Source: Nitrosomonas sp. | GTDB lineage: Bacteria > Pseudomonadota > Gammaproteobacteria > Burkholderiales > Nitrosomonadaceae | NCBI GenBank assembly: GCA_029881855.1 | Contig: JAOULU010000047.1 | Coordinates: forward strand, 1-9,367 | Length of the DNA: 9,367 nucleotides | Direction of reading: 5' to 3' | Shown here: piece after piece, positions 1-7,900 of the stretch | How the letters are laid out: the number at the start of each line of letters is the position of its first letter | Position numbering within the stretch: the first letter of the stretch is position 1 | Program-made: the position numbers and the translations under genes | The notes under the pieces: generated by a model | Seen by the model: only the letters and a program-made list of their open reading frames with translations | Databases searched by the model: none | Told to the model about the DNA's origin: nothing

Positions 1-66
1 AAAAGAAAATAATGGAAATTGAAAAGAGAGATTGTTTAATGATTATTTTTATTTTTTATTGATTTG

Positions 67-95
67 AAAAAAAATCTCCTGCTGCAACCAGATTT
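67..95 (-). terminator. possible weak Rho-independent terminator downstream of tRNA-Thr
   Basis: Read on the minus strand, AAATCT (90-95) can pair with AGATTT (72-77) across a 12-nt loop. The second arm runs into an uninterrupted tract of eight T residues (complement of A67-A74). The stem has only one G-C pair, so it would be weak. It is correctly oriented to end the tRNA transcript about 95 nt beyond the mature 3' end. Confidence 0.3.
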
Positions 96-97
96 CT

Positions 98-121
98 AAC
101 TGGGACTATAACTGGGACTAA
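98..121. repeat. two tandem 12-bp units, AACTGGGACTAT and AACTGGGACTAA
   Basis: The two units are adjacent and identical in 11 of 12 positions. A 12-bp unit keeps the reading frame, and on the minus strand it gives a repeated VPV-type peptide. The repeat lies about 70 bp beyond the tRNA 3' end. It could be a binding-site pair or a remnant of coding sequence, and nothing here decides between them. Confidence 0.6.
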
Positions 122-187
122 GCTAAGTATTTAATGCTGATCTGATAAGAATGTATAAAACAAGCAAACGTATCTTATTGATATTAA

Positions 188-263
188 TGGTGCTGTTGGG
201 CAGAATCGAACTGCCGGCCTACTGATTACGAATCAGTTGCTCTACCAACTGAGCTACAACAGC
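188..263 (-). tRNA. tRNA-Thr, anticodon CGU, with encoded CCA
   Basis: Read on the minus strand from 263 to 188, a complete cloverleaf is visible. It has acceptor arm GCTGTTG pairing with CAACAGC, D arm GCTC/GAGC, anticodon stem ACTGA/TCAGT with loop TTCGTAA, a 5-nt variable loop, and T arm GGCAG-TTCGATT-CTGCC. The discriminator base is A (complement of T191) and CCA is encoded (188-190), giving 76 nt in all. The anticodon CGU reads the threonine codon ACG. All stems are fully paired, so the gene looks intact. It is transcribed divergently from aroQ. Confidence 0.96.
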
Positions 264-281
264 TTGGGTGTGTAATCAGCG

Positions 282-310
282 ATTATAGCGGTTTGGGTTA
301 AATGGGCAAA
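282..310 (-). promoter_or_regulatory. probable sigma-70 promoter of tRNA-Thr
   Basis: On the minus strand a perfect TATAAT (complement of 282-287) lies about 19 bp upstream of the mature tRNA 5' end. A TTTGCC/TTGCCC element stands 16-17 bp further upstream (about 304-310) and can serve as a -35. The predicted transcription start, near 275, leaves a short 5' leader for RNase P to remove. The -10 match is strong and the -35 is moderate. Confidence 0.55.
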
Positions 311-360
311 CAGCTTCATTTTTTTTACGCTATGCTATTTCTGAATTCTCATCAATAGAT

Positions 361-397
361 ATTGAATTGAATAAATTCAATGCCTTCCCAGTAATAT
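361..397 (+). promoter_or_regulatory. possible aroQ promoter overlapping an 8-bp inverted repeat
   Basis: A perfect inverted repeat, ATTGAATT (361-368) and AATTCAAT (374-381) separated by 5 bp, lies about 85-105 bp before the aroQ start. A -35-like TTGAAT inside it (367-372) is followed 19 bp later by a -10-like TAATAT (392-397). The spacing is slightly long and both boxes are imperfect. The overlap of palindrome and -35 would suit a repressor site, but that is inference. Confidence 0.3.
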
Positions 398-464
398 TCG
401 TTTAAGTTCGGCGAATGTCGTTAAAAACCTGTACATCTTTGGCATAAAAGGCGATAATTGCCAT

Positions 465-920
465 ATGAACGCTGAAAACACTGGTGCAAAAAATATCTTG
501 GTCATTCATGGCCCAAATTTAAATCTTTTGGGAGTGCGTGAGCCTGAGATTTATGGTGAAAACACGTTGCAGGATATTAACAGAAATTTAAGTGTTTTGG
601 CTAAAAATGCAGGGGCTAGTTTAGATACTTTTCAAAGCAATGCCGAGTCAGAGTTAATCGAAAGGATCCATCTGGCGATGAATGATGGAACAGAATTTAT
701 CATTATTAATCCGGCTGCTTATACGCATACCAGCGTTGCATTACGGGATGCACTTGCTGCGGCAAAGCTGCCATTTATTGAAGTACATCTTTCTAATGTT
801 TTTTCTCGTGAACCTTTTCGTCGAAAATCTTATTTCTCGGATCTTGCAGTTGGTGTGATTAGTGGTTTAAATATAAAAGGCTATGAGCTGGCTTTGAAAT
901 ATGCTCTGGAATTGCGTTAG
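465..920 (+). CDS. aroQ: type II 3-dehydroquinate dehydratase
   Basis: AroQ reversibly dehydrates 3-dehydroquinate to 3-dehydroshikimate, the third step of the shikimate pathway to aromatic amino acids and folate, in the cytoplasm. At 151 residues it has the usual length of the small dodecameric class II enzyme. The signature HGPNLNLLG (15-23) is followed by REPEIYG. Y30 is the expected catalytic tyrosine and R25 the essential arginine. N82, H88 (INPAAYTH), H108 (EVHLSN) and R119 match the substrate-binding positions of the family, so it should be active. The first nine residues (MNAENTGAK) extend beyond the commonest N-terminus, but no other in-frame start is available nearby. The Shine-Dalgarno is weak (AAAAGG near 447-451, about 13 nt from ATG). 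The gene precedes accBC, as in many proteobacteria, but the 208-bp gap suggests separate promoters. Confidence 0.96.
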   Translation: MNAENTGAKNILVIHGPNLNLLGVREPEIYGENTLQDINRNLSVLAKNAGASLDTFQSNAESELIERIHLAMNDGTEFIIINPAAYTHTSVALRDALAAAKLPFIEVHLSNVFSREPFRRKSYFSDLAVGVISGLNIKGYELALKYALELR

Positions 921-960
921 GAATCTTTTACAGTGGCCCAAAAATTCTTTCCTTAATTTT

Positions 961-992
961 AAAAATTGTGTGCCGTAGTTGTAAATTTTTTT
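961..992 (+). terminator. possible weak terminator after aroQ
   Basis: AAAAATT (961-967) can pair with AATTTTT (984-990), and the second arm continues as a T run to 992. The stem is entirely A-T with a 16-nt loop, so termination would be inefficient. It lies 40 bp past the aroQ stop and before the accB control elements, which is the right place. Confidence 0.22.
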
Positions 993-1011
993 CTTATGTT
1001 ACTAGTTAGTG

Positions 1012-1023
1012 ATGCTATAGCAT
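1012..1023. promoter_or_regulatory. 12-bp perfect palindrome ATGCTATAGCAT upstream of accB
   Basis: The palindrome has no spacer and lies about 60 bp upstream of the best accB -10 element. A gapless 12-bp palindrome in an otherwise irregular AT-rich spacer is a candidate operator for a dimeric regulator. I do not recognise it as the site of a named family. Confidence 0.35.
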
Positions 1024-1054
1024 TGATTTAAATAATTATTTTTATTGATGATAA

Positions 1055-1074
1055 TTTGTGATTGTTTGTGACTG
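1055..1074 (+). repeat. tandem 10-bp repeat TTTGTGATTG / TTTGTGACTG before accB
   Basis: Two adjacent 10-bp units differ at one position. Their 10-bp period places them on the same face of the helix, just upstream of and overlapping the likely -35 of accB. This arrangement suits cooperative binding by a regulator. TGTGA resembles a CRP half-site, but the direct rather than inverted orientation argues against a standard CRP site. Confidence 0.45.
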
Positions 1075-1089
1075 TATGCTGATTATAAA
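1062..1089 (+). promoter_or_regulatory. likely promoter of the accBC-prmA operon
   Basis: A -35-like TTGTTT (1062-1067) and a good -10 TATAAA (1084-1089) are separated by 16 bp. This puts the start of transcription near 1096 and gives a leader of about 33 nt. A strong Shine-Dalgarno GGGAGG (1117-1122), six bases before the accB ATG, follows. An alternative -10 (GATAAT, 1050-1055) is present further upstream. Confidence 0.4.
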
Positions 1090-1128
1090 AGTTACCTTTA
1101 AGCGGGGCATTGTCTCGGGAGGCTGGAT

Positions 1129-1605
1129 ATGGATTTAAGAAAGCTTAAAAAGCTGATTGAACTGGTAGAAGAATCAGGTATCACTGAATTGGAGATTACT
1201 GAGGGCGAAGAGAAGGTTCGCATCTGTAAAACAGGAGGTGCGGCACAAAACTATGCATTGATGCAGCCGCCAGTTATGCAACCAGTTTCTGCTGTGCCAC
1301 ATTCTGTGCAGAGTTCTACGGTAGACGATGGACAGAAGGAGGCGCCATTACCAACAAAATCGTTGCCTGATGGTCATACGGTTAAATCACCCATGGTTGG
1401 AACATTTTATCGGTCCGCATCTCCAGGTGCCAGTCCTTTTGTAGAGATCGGCCAGACAGTAAAAGTGGGCGATACATTATGTATTATTGAAGCAATGAAG
1501 TTACTGAATGAGATTGAAGCGGATAAGAATGGTGTGATCAAAGCGATATTGCTAGAGAATGGCCAACCAGTAGAGTATGGTGAATCTTTATTTGTAATCC
1601 AATAA
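1129..1605 (+). CDS. accB: biotin carboxyl carrier protein of acetyl-CoA carboxylase
   Basis: AccB carries the biotin that moves a carboxyl group from biotin carboxylase (AccC) to the carboxyltransferase AccAD, forming malonyl-CoA for fatty-acid synthesis. The N-terminal segment (1-35, [16 protein letters not shown] and on) is the conserved oligomerisation and AccC-contact region. Residues 36-82 form a Pro/Ala/Gln/Ser-rich flexible linker. The biotinyl domain covers about 83-158, with the 'thumb' loop typical of bacterial BCCPs ([11 protein letters not shown], 94-104). The motif [11 protein letters not shown] places the biotinylated lysine at K124; MKLL replaces the MKMM of the E. coli protein. 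At 158 residues it has normal length. The start is fixed by GGGAGG six bases upstream. accC follows after 67 bp, and the two are probably co-transcribed. Confidence 0.97.
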   Translation: MDLRKLKKLIELVEESGITELEITEGEEKVRICKTGGAAQNYALMQPPVMQPVSAVPHSVQSSTVDDGQKEAPLPTKSLPDGHTVKSPMVGTFYRSASPGASPFVEIGQTVKVGDTLCIIEAMKLLNEIEADKNGVIKAILLENGQPVEYGESLFVIQ

Positions 1606-1615
1606 TTGTCTGAAT

Positions 1616-1641
1616 TGAGACCCTGTGTTGGTTGGATCTCA
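1616..1641 (+). other. hairpin in the accB-accC gap
   Basis: TGAGACCC (1616-1623) and GGATCTCA (1634-1641) pair over eight positions with one mismatch, across a 10-nt loop. No T tract follows, so it is not a standard terminator. It could be an RNA processing or stability element that tunes the AccB to AccC ratio, since more carrier than carboxylase is made in E. coli. That role is inference. Confidence 0.35.
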
Positions 1642-1672
1642 TCGGACCTAAATCAAGATCGTTTGGATAAAT

Positions 1673-3028
1673 ATGTTTGAAAAAATTCTTATAGCAAATC
1701 GCGGTGAAATTGCTTTACGTATTCAACGTGCATGCCGAGCAATGGGCATCAAATCAGTCGTCGTCTATTCACAAGCAGATGCAGAAGCTAAGTATGTCAA
1801 GCTGGCTGATGAATCGGTATGTATTGGCCCAGCACAGGTTGCGTTAAGTTATCTTAATGTACCCGCCATTATCAGTGCGGCAGAAGTGACAGATGCTGAA
1901 GCAATACATCCAGGTTATGGTTTTCTTTCTGAGAATGCAGATTTTGCAGAGCGCGTTGAGAAAAGTGGGTTTGTGTTTATTGGTCCTCGGCCCGAAACTA
2001 TTCGTATGATGGGCGATAAAGTCAGTGCTAAGATTGCAATGAAAAAAGCGGGTGTGCCGTGTGTTCCTGGTCCTGATGGTGCATTGCCTGAGAGTATTCA
2101 TGAGATTAAAGAAATCGCTCGAGATATTGGTTATCCTGTCATTATTAAGGCGGCTGGCGGCGGCGGTGGGCGTGGTATGCGTGTGGTTCATACCGAGGCC
2201 GCGTTATCAAATGCAGTAATTATGACACGTAATGAAGCGCAGGCCGCTTTTGGAAACCCCGTTGTTTATATCGAGAAGTATTTGGAAAACCCGCGCCATG
2301 TTGAGTTTCAATTGTTGATTGATGAACATGGCAACGCTGTTCATCTTGGTGAAAGAGACTGCTCGTTGCAACGTCGTCACCAGAAAATTCTTGAGGAAGC
2401 GCCAGCTCCTGGTATTTCTGAGAAGCTGCGTAATAAAATTGGAGAGCGTTGTGCAGATGCATGTCGCCGCATTAATTATCGCGGTGTAGGAACATTTGAA
2501 TTCTTATTTGAGAATAATGAGTTCTATTTTATTGAGATGAATACCCGCTTGCAGGTAGAGCATCCTGTGACAGAAGCTATAACTGGGATTGATTTGGTGC
2601 AAGCGCAAATTAATGTGGCCGCTGGCAAGAAATTAGCATTTAGTCAGAAAGATATTGAAATAAAGGGTCATGCTATCGAATGTCGTATTAATGCTGAAGA
2701 CGCTTATAAATTAACCCCTTCTGCAGGCCGTATTACACAATATCACGCTCCCGGTGGCCCGGGCGTGCGTGTTGATTCGCATGCTTATCATAACTACATG
2801 GTGCCGCCTTTCTATGATTCTATGATTGGCAAAATCATTACTTATGGGGATACACGCGAACAGGCTATTGCGCGTATGCGTATTGCGCTATCTGAAATGG
2901 TTGTGGCTGGCATTAAAACAAATATTCCATTACATCGTGATTTATTAACCGATTCCATGTTTCTTACAGGTGGCGTTGCTATTCACTATCTGGAACAAAA
3001 ACTTGCACTGCATAATCAAGCTATTTAG
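1673..3028 (+). CDS. accC: biotin carboxylase subunit of acetyl-CoA carboxylase
   Basis: AccC uses ATP and bicarbonate to carboxylate the biotin on AccB, the first half-reaction of acetyl-CoA carboxylase. At 451 residues it matches the E. coli enzyme (449) almost without gaps up to about residue 340. The biotin-carboxylase N-domain (1-114, [11 protein letters not shown]) contains [10 protein letters not shown]. The ATP-grasp domain has K116 (MGDKVSAK), K159 ([14 protein letters not shown]) and the glycine-rich loop at 162-166. H209 and E211 lie in the nucleotide-contact strand, and H236 and K238 in RRHQK. E276 and E288 bind metal, with N290, R292 and E296 in [15 protein letters not shown]338 (ECRIN) is the catalytic arginine in the C-terminal domain. 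All are present, so the enzyme should be active. The ribosome-binding site is weak (TTTGGA near 1662-1667). prmA follows after 33 bp. Confidence 0.98.
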   Translation: MFEKILIANRGEIALRIQRACRAMGIKSVVVYSQADAEAKYVKLADESVCIGPAQVALSYLNVPAIISAAEVTDAEAIHPGYGFLSENADFAERVEKSGFVFIGPRPETIRMMGDKVSAKIAMKKAGVPCVPGPDGALPESIHEIKEIARDIGYPVIIKAAGGGGGRGMRVVHTEAALSNAVIMTRNEAQAAFGNPVVYIEKYLENPRHVEFQLLIDEHGNAVHLGERDCSLQRRHQKILEEAPAPGISEKLRNKIGERCADACRRINYRGVGTFEFLFENNEFYFIEMNTRLQVEHPVTEAITGIDLVQAQINVAAGKKLAFSQKDIEIKGHAIECRINAEDAYKLTPSAGRITQYHAPGGPGVRVDSHAYHNYMVPPFYDSMIGKIITYGDTREQAIARMRIALSEMVVAGIKTNIPLHRDLLTDSMFLTGGVAIHYLEQKLALHNQAI

Positions 3029-3061
3029 TGCTTATAGGTTCGCGGAGTCATCAGAGTCAAA

Positions 3062-3979
3062 ATGTCCTGGGTTTCAATTATCATCAAAATAGATGATGTG
3101 CATGCAGAGATGCTCAGTGAGGCATTGCTTGAGCAAGGTGCGTTATCAGTTGATATTCATGATGCTGCTGCGGGTACCGAGCGAGAGCAATTGCTATTTG
3201 GAGAACCTGGTGAGCCGATAGATGAGATCTGGCAGAATGCGGAAGTTTCTGCTTTATTTGATAAAGCGATTGATGTTAGCGCAGTAGTCCAGTCGGTTGA
3301 GCATCTAGTACAGCTACCTGCCAAGCTGAATTATCGTATTGAAACAATTGAAGAGCAAGATTGGGTCCGTGTCACCCAGTCACAATTTAGCCCTATCCAA
3401 ATATCTGCGCGTTTATGGATTGTGCCAACATGGCATCAGTTTCCTGATCCTGCCGCCATAAATTTGATATTGGATCCCGGTCTGGCTTTTGGTACCGGCA
3501 GTCACCCCACAACACAGTTATGCCTTGCTTGGCTTGACGAAAATCTAAAACAAGGTGAAACGGTGCTGGATTATGGTTGTGGTTCAGGGATACTGGCTAT
3601 AGCTGCGCTCAAACTGGGTGCAAGTCATGTGGCTGGTATTGATATTGATCCGCATGCGCTAGTGGCTAGCTATGAGAATGCCAAGCGTAATCAATGTGAT
3701 CAATCGAGGGCGGTATTTGTAACTGCATACGATCATTTAGATGAAAAACCTGGAGCTGTTGTGACGGTTGACGTGGTGGTTGCCAATATTCTGGCAAATC
3801 CGTTGATCATGTTAGCACCAGTACTAACAAATGCTTCCAGAAGTGGTGGGCGTATCGTATTATCTGGTGTGTTAAAGGAACAATCAGAAGATGTTATGAA
3901 CACCTATCAACAATGGTTTAATATGCAAATTTCAGGTGAACAAGAAGGCTGGGTGATATTAACAGGGAATAAAAAATAG
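3062..3979 (+). CDS. prmA: ribosomal protein L11 methyltransferase
   Basis: PrmA trimethylates ribosomal protein L11 using S-adenosylmethionine, in the cytoplasm. The 305 residues divide into an N-terminal L11-recognition domain (about 1-65, including GALSVDIHDAAAGTE and LFGEPGE), a short linker, and a class I methyltransferase domain (about 95-305). Family landmarks are DPGLAFGTGSHPTTQLCL (138-155), motif I VLDYGCGSGILA (168-179), the acidic residue region GIDIDPHA (192-199) and VVANILANPL (239-248), the catalytic-loop sequence NILA(N/G)PL typical of PrmA. Length and motifs are normal. It starts 33 bp after accC with a modest CAGAG-type ribosome site. The accB-accC-prmA order is widespread in betaproteobacteria, so co-transcription with accBC is likely. 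E. coli prmA mutants grow almost normally, so the gene may be dispensable. Confidence 0.95.
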   Translation: MSWVSIIIKIDDVHAEMLSEALLEQGALSVDIHDAAAGTEREQLLFGEPGEPIDEIWQNAEVSALFDKAIDVSAVVQSVEHLVQLPAKLNYRIETIEEQDWVRVTQSQFSPIQISARLWIVPTWHQFPDPAAINLILDPGLAFGTGSHPTTQLCLAWLDENLKQGETVLDYGCGSGILAIAALKLGASHVAGIDIDPHALVASYENAKRNQCDQSRAVFVTAYDHLDEKPGAVVTVDVVVANILANPLIMLAPVLTNASRSGGRIVLSGVLKEQSEDVMNTYQQWFNMQISGEQEGWVILTGNKK

Positions 3980-4042
3980 TTTGTTTTTTCTGAAAAATGT
4001 TTGCTGCGTCACGCTGTTCTAAGTAATTTTAGGGGTGAATAA

Positions 4043-4858
4043 ATGGCATTGGTGACATTGTGTCCTACTTGTGGAACAACTTTCCGTGTACACGCCGAAC
4101 AATTGCAGGCACATGGTGGTAGGGTCTGTTGTGGGCAATGTCGTAGTTTTTTCAATGGCTTTTCAACGCTGATTACGGTAGATGAGTCAGAAATGATTTG
4201 TTCTTCTCGTACGGTTGGTGAATTACTTGAAAAGCATGGTCCCGAGACAGTTTCTGCGCATGATATGTTTGCAGATGGTGGCTACGATGATTGCCCGGAA
4301 TCATCCCCTCCTTCCCCTTCTTCCTCCCCCTCTGACTGGATAGATGAAGAGATTAGTTTTGACCAAGAAGAACGCCAGGAACTATCGCCTATGTGGTCTT
4401 TGGCCAGTTTGTTTATGCTGATTTTACTTGTTGGTCAGTTAACGTATGTTTTTCGTATGGAATTGACCGAAACTATACCCAACACAAGGCCGTATCTAGA
4501 AAAATATTGTGCAATCTTTTCTTGCACGTTGCCCTTTCCTCAGCAAATAGACTTGCTCAGTATTGAAGCGTCTGATTTGCAAGTAAATCCCAAGAACCAA
4601 ACAGAGGTAATTACCTTAACAGCTACCATTAGGAATCATGCGACTTTCTCACAGGCATTACCACAACTGGAACTCTCATTAACGGATACGCATAATAAGT
4701 TATTATCCAGTCGTATATTAACGGTAGAAGATTATTTGCAGGACGAAATAGGTACTGTGGAATTCATTCCACCTCATCAAGAAATTGATATCAAAGTTCA
4801 TTTTGATGGTAGCAATCTGAATGCTACTGGCTACCATTTACTTTTAAAATACCTGTAA
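4043..4858 (+). CDS. zinc-ribbon / DUF3426 single-pass membrane protein
   Basis: The function is unknown. The N-terminus (1-42) is an MJ0042-type zinc ribbon: C7-x2-C10 and C30-x2-C33 are the expected metal ligands, with an extra neighbour C29. Next comes an acidic, low-complexity segment (about 48-112) containing SSPPSPSSSPSD (87-98). A single hydrophobic helix at about 117-137 (MWSLASLFMLILLVGQLTYVF) should cross the inner membrane. The C-terminal DUF3426 part (about 145-271) would then be periplasmic, with an FxC..P-type segment holding C156 and C161 that could form a disulphide. The ribosome site AGGGG (4031-4035) lies seven bases before ATG. It stands 63 bp after prmA with no terminator between, so it probably ends the accBC-prmA transcript. 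This architecture beside prmA is common in betaproteobacteria. The ribbon would face the cytoplasm and may bind protein or nucleic acid, but that is a guess. Confidence 0.85.
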   Translation: MALVTLCPTCGTTFRVHAEQLQAHGGRVCCGQCRSFFNGFSTLITVDESEMICSSRTVGELLEKHGPETVSAHDMFADGGYDDCPESSPPSPSSSPSDWIDEEISFDQEERQELSPMWSLASLFMLILLVGQLTYVFRMELTETIPNTRPYLEKYCAIFSCTLPFPQQIDLLSIEASDLQVNPKNQTEVITLTATIRNHATFSQALPQLELSLTDTHNKLLSSRILTVEDYLQDEIGTVEFIPPHQEIDIKVHFDGSNLNATGYHLLLKYL

Positions 4859-4909
4859 AGCCTTATCAATCCAAGCTTGACGTAGTGCTGGGGTATAATA
4901 TGAGGCTTT
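4857..4909. repeat. 7-bp inverted repeat AAAGCCT / AGGCTTT spanning the gap before metH
   Basis: The arms lie at 4857-4863, overlapping the stop of the preceding gene, and at 4903-4909, enclosing the metH -10 element. In a transcript reading through from upstream they could pair over a 39-nt loop. CTTAT (4862-4866) could instead pair with ATAAG (4913-4917), just before the metH start. The right arm ends in TTTCCC, so it is at best a poor terminator. Confidence 0.3.
4894..4899 (+). promoter_or_regulatory. perfect -10 hexamer TATAAT before metH
   Basis: TATAAT lies 29 bp before the metH start codon and would give a leader of only about 22 nt. A TTGACG (4877-4882) is also present, but it is just 11 bp upstream, too close for a standard -35. 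At the normal 16-18 bp spacing no good match exists. The promoter may need an activator, or the TTGACG may be accidental. Confidence 0.35.
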
Positions 4910-4928
4910 CCCATAAGATTTATTAACC

Positions 4929-7900
4929 ATGAATAGAAATACTCGAACTGCCCTATTGGAAGACTTGTTTCCTCGTCGTATCCTGATCCTAGATGGTGCA
5001 ATGGGTACAATGATTCAGACTTTTAAGCTTGAAGAAGCTGATTTTCGTGGCGAGCGTTTTACTGATTTTACGCATGAACTTAAAGGGAACAATGACTTAT
5101 TGACCTTGACGCGACCAGAAATTATCCGTTCTATTCACACGGGGTATTTGGAAGCTGGCGCAGATATTATCGAGACCAATACGTTTAATGCCAATGCAGC
5201 TTCCATGGCTGATTACCATCTACAGGACCTGGTCTATGAATTGAATTGTTCGGCCGCAAAATTAGCTTGCGAAGCGGCTCAAGAAGTTGAAGCAAAGAAT
5301 CCCGATAAACCTCGTTTTGTTGCGGGTGTAATCGGGCCTACAACCAAAACGGCATCTATTTCTCCCGATGTGAATGACCCGGGTTTTCGTGGTATTACAT
5401 TTGATCAGCTGGTGGTTGATTATACGGAATCGATACGTGGTTTGGTTGATGGTGGCGTTGATATTTTGTTGGTTGAAACTATTTTTGATTCATTGAATTC
5501 AAAAGCGGCATTATTTGCTATTGACCAATTCTTTGATGATCATGATATACGTTTGCCGATTATGATTTCGGTCACAATTACAGATGCTTCTGGCCGCACA
5601 TTATCAGGTCAAACACCAGAAGCTTTCTGGAACTCTATCAGTCATACACGTCCTCTTTCGGTGGGTATTAATTGTGCATTGGGTGCAGAACTTATGCGGC
5701 CCTATATCGAGGAGCTAGCGAATGTTGCTGATGTATATACCAGTGTACATCCCAATGCCGGCTTACCAAACCCATTATCAGACACTGGCTATGACGAGAC
5801 GCCCGAGTATACTGCAAAGCAGATTAAAGATTTTGCGCAATCTGGTTTTGTAAATATTGTGGGAGGGTGTTGTGGTACGACTCCGCCACATATTAAAGCC
5901 ATTGCAGATGCTGTTAGTGATATTAAACCACGTAAAATACCCGATATCCCTAAGAAGCTGCGCTTGTCAGGTTTGGAGCCGCTTAATATTGGTGACGATT
6001 CGTTATTCGTAAATGTGGGTGAACGTACCAATGTCACCGGTTCAAGAGCATTTGCTCGTTTGATCCTGAACGATAAGTATGCCGAAGCGTTGGATGTTGC
6101 ACGTAATCAGGTAGAAAATGGTGCGCAGATTATTGACATCAACATGGATGAGGCGATGTTGGATTCACAAAAGGCGATGGTGACCTTTTTGAATCTGGTG
6201 GCTGCTGAGCCAGACATTTGCAAAGTGCCAATTATGTTGGATTCTAGTAAGTGGTCAGTGATTGAGGCAGGTTTAAAATGCGTGCAGGGTAAGGCCGTCA
6301 TTAATTCTATCAGCATGAAAGAAGGTGAAGCGGAATTCATCAAGTATGCAAAGCTTGCACGTCGATATGGTGCGGCGGTGATTGTGATGGCTTTTGATGA
6401 GATAGGACAAGCGGATACCATGGCACGCAAGATAGAGATATGTTCGCGTAGCTACGAGATTCTCGTCAATCAAGTAGGTTTCCCGCCGGAAGATATTATT
6501 TTTGACCCGAATATTTTTGCTATCGCTACGGGTATTGATGAGCATAACAATTACGGTGTTGATTTTATTGAAGCGACACGTATTATCAAAGAGACGTTGC
6601 CTTTTGCCAAGATAAGCGGCGGTGTGTCGAACGTTTCATTTTCCTTCCGTGGCAACGAGCCCATTCGTGAAGCCATCCATACTGCTTTCTTGTATCACGC
6701 GGTTAAAGCTGGCATGACCATGGGTATTGTGAATGCGGGTCAATTAGGCGTTTATTCTGATATTCCTGCAGAATTATTAGAAAAGGTTGAAGATGTATTG
6801 CTCAATCGGCGTGACGATGCAACCGAACGTCTGGTTGATTTTGCAGAAAATTTCAAAGGTAAGAAAAAAGAGCAGACTGAAGACCTTGCTTGGCGTGATG
6901 AGCCATTACAGCAGCGTATTACCCATGCGCTTGTTAGAGGAATTTCCACTTATATTGTGGAGGATACCGAAGCTGCGCGTTTAGAGATCGACCAAGCAGG
7001 AGGGCGTCCAATCCAAGTGATTGAAGGCCCGCTAATGGATGGTATGAGTGTGGTTGGTGATTTGTTTGGTGCGGGTAAAATGTTTTTACCTCAAGTGGTT
7101 AAATCAGCGCGGGTAATGAAACAAGCTGTGGCGCATTTATTGCCATTTATTGAAGCAGAAAAGAAATTATCTGGTGATAACAAGCCCAAAGGAAAAATTG
7201 TTATTGCGACGGTCAAAGGTGATGTGCATGATATTGGTAAAAATATTGTCACGGTGGTGTTGCAATGCAATAACTATGAAGTTGTGAACATGGGCGTGAT
7301 GGTACCTTGCGCACAGATTTTAGAGATGGCAAAAAAAGAAAATGCTGACATTATTGGTTTATCAGGGCTCATTACACCATCACTGGAAGAAATGACACAT
7401 GTTGCCAAGGAAATGCAGCGTGAAGGTTATACCATTCCATTGTTGATTGGCGGTGCGACTACTTCTCGTGTACATACCGCGGTCAAGATTGCGCCGCATT
7501 ATGATGGGCCGGTCGTATGGGTGCCAGATGCTAGTCGTGCAGTTGGTGTCTGTAGCAACCTGATGTCGGATGACCAACAGGCTGAATATGTGCAAGGCTT
7601 GGAAGCAGAGTATGAAAAAGTTCGTACGCAACACAAAAACAAAAAAGGCCCATCCAAAATTTTACCGATTGTAGAAGCTCGTGCTAATGCATATAAAATA
7701 GACTGGCAAAACTACAGTGTTCATGAGCCTGCACTAATTGGTGTTCGTACATTAAATAATTACCCATTAGAGAAAATTGCCCCAGCTATCGACTGGACAC
7801 CTTTTTTTCAGGCCTGGGAGTTAGCCGGACGTTATCCAGCTATTCTTGAAGATGAAGTGGTGGGCGAAACAGCAACGAATTTATTCCATGATGCGCAAAT

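Larger units (their letters stand above)
1..187. other. AT-rich stretch without a clear gene, next to the tRNA 3' end
   Basis: No convincing coding region is visible on either strand. The stretch lies immediately beyond the 3' end of the minus-strand tRNA-Thr gene, a position where integrating elements often insert. On the minus strand a 23-codon open frame (stop at 56-58) reads LVPVIVPVRNLVAAG and a few more residues. Its style recalls C-terminal tails annotated on phage-type integrases, but it is too short to call a gene. A tandem 12-bp repeat and a weak terminator-like hairpin also lie here. No second copy of the tRNA 3' end, which would mark an attachment site, is present within the window. 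Confidence 0.4.

Noticed and set aside
1055..1074. CRP/FNR-type binding site before accB
   Set aside because: The two TGTGA motifs are direct repeats 10 bp apart, not the inverted pair of a CRP site.
1844..2462. Minus-strand open frames opposite accC
   Set aside because: They are shadows of a highly conserved gene on the other strand, with no ribosome sites and no recognisable domains.
4877..4899. TTGACG ... TATAAT as a complete sigma-70 promoter
   Set aside because: The spacer is 11 bp, far below the usual 16-18 bp, so I kept only the -10 as a candidate.
4859..4928. Cobalamin, SAM or SAH riboswitch before metH
   Set aside because: The gap is only 70 bp and much of it precedes the likely transcription start; I see no B12 box or conserved SAH/SAM core.
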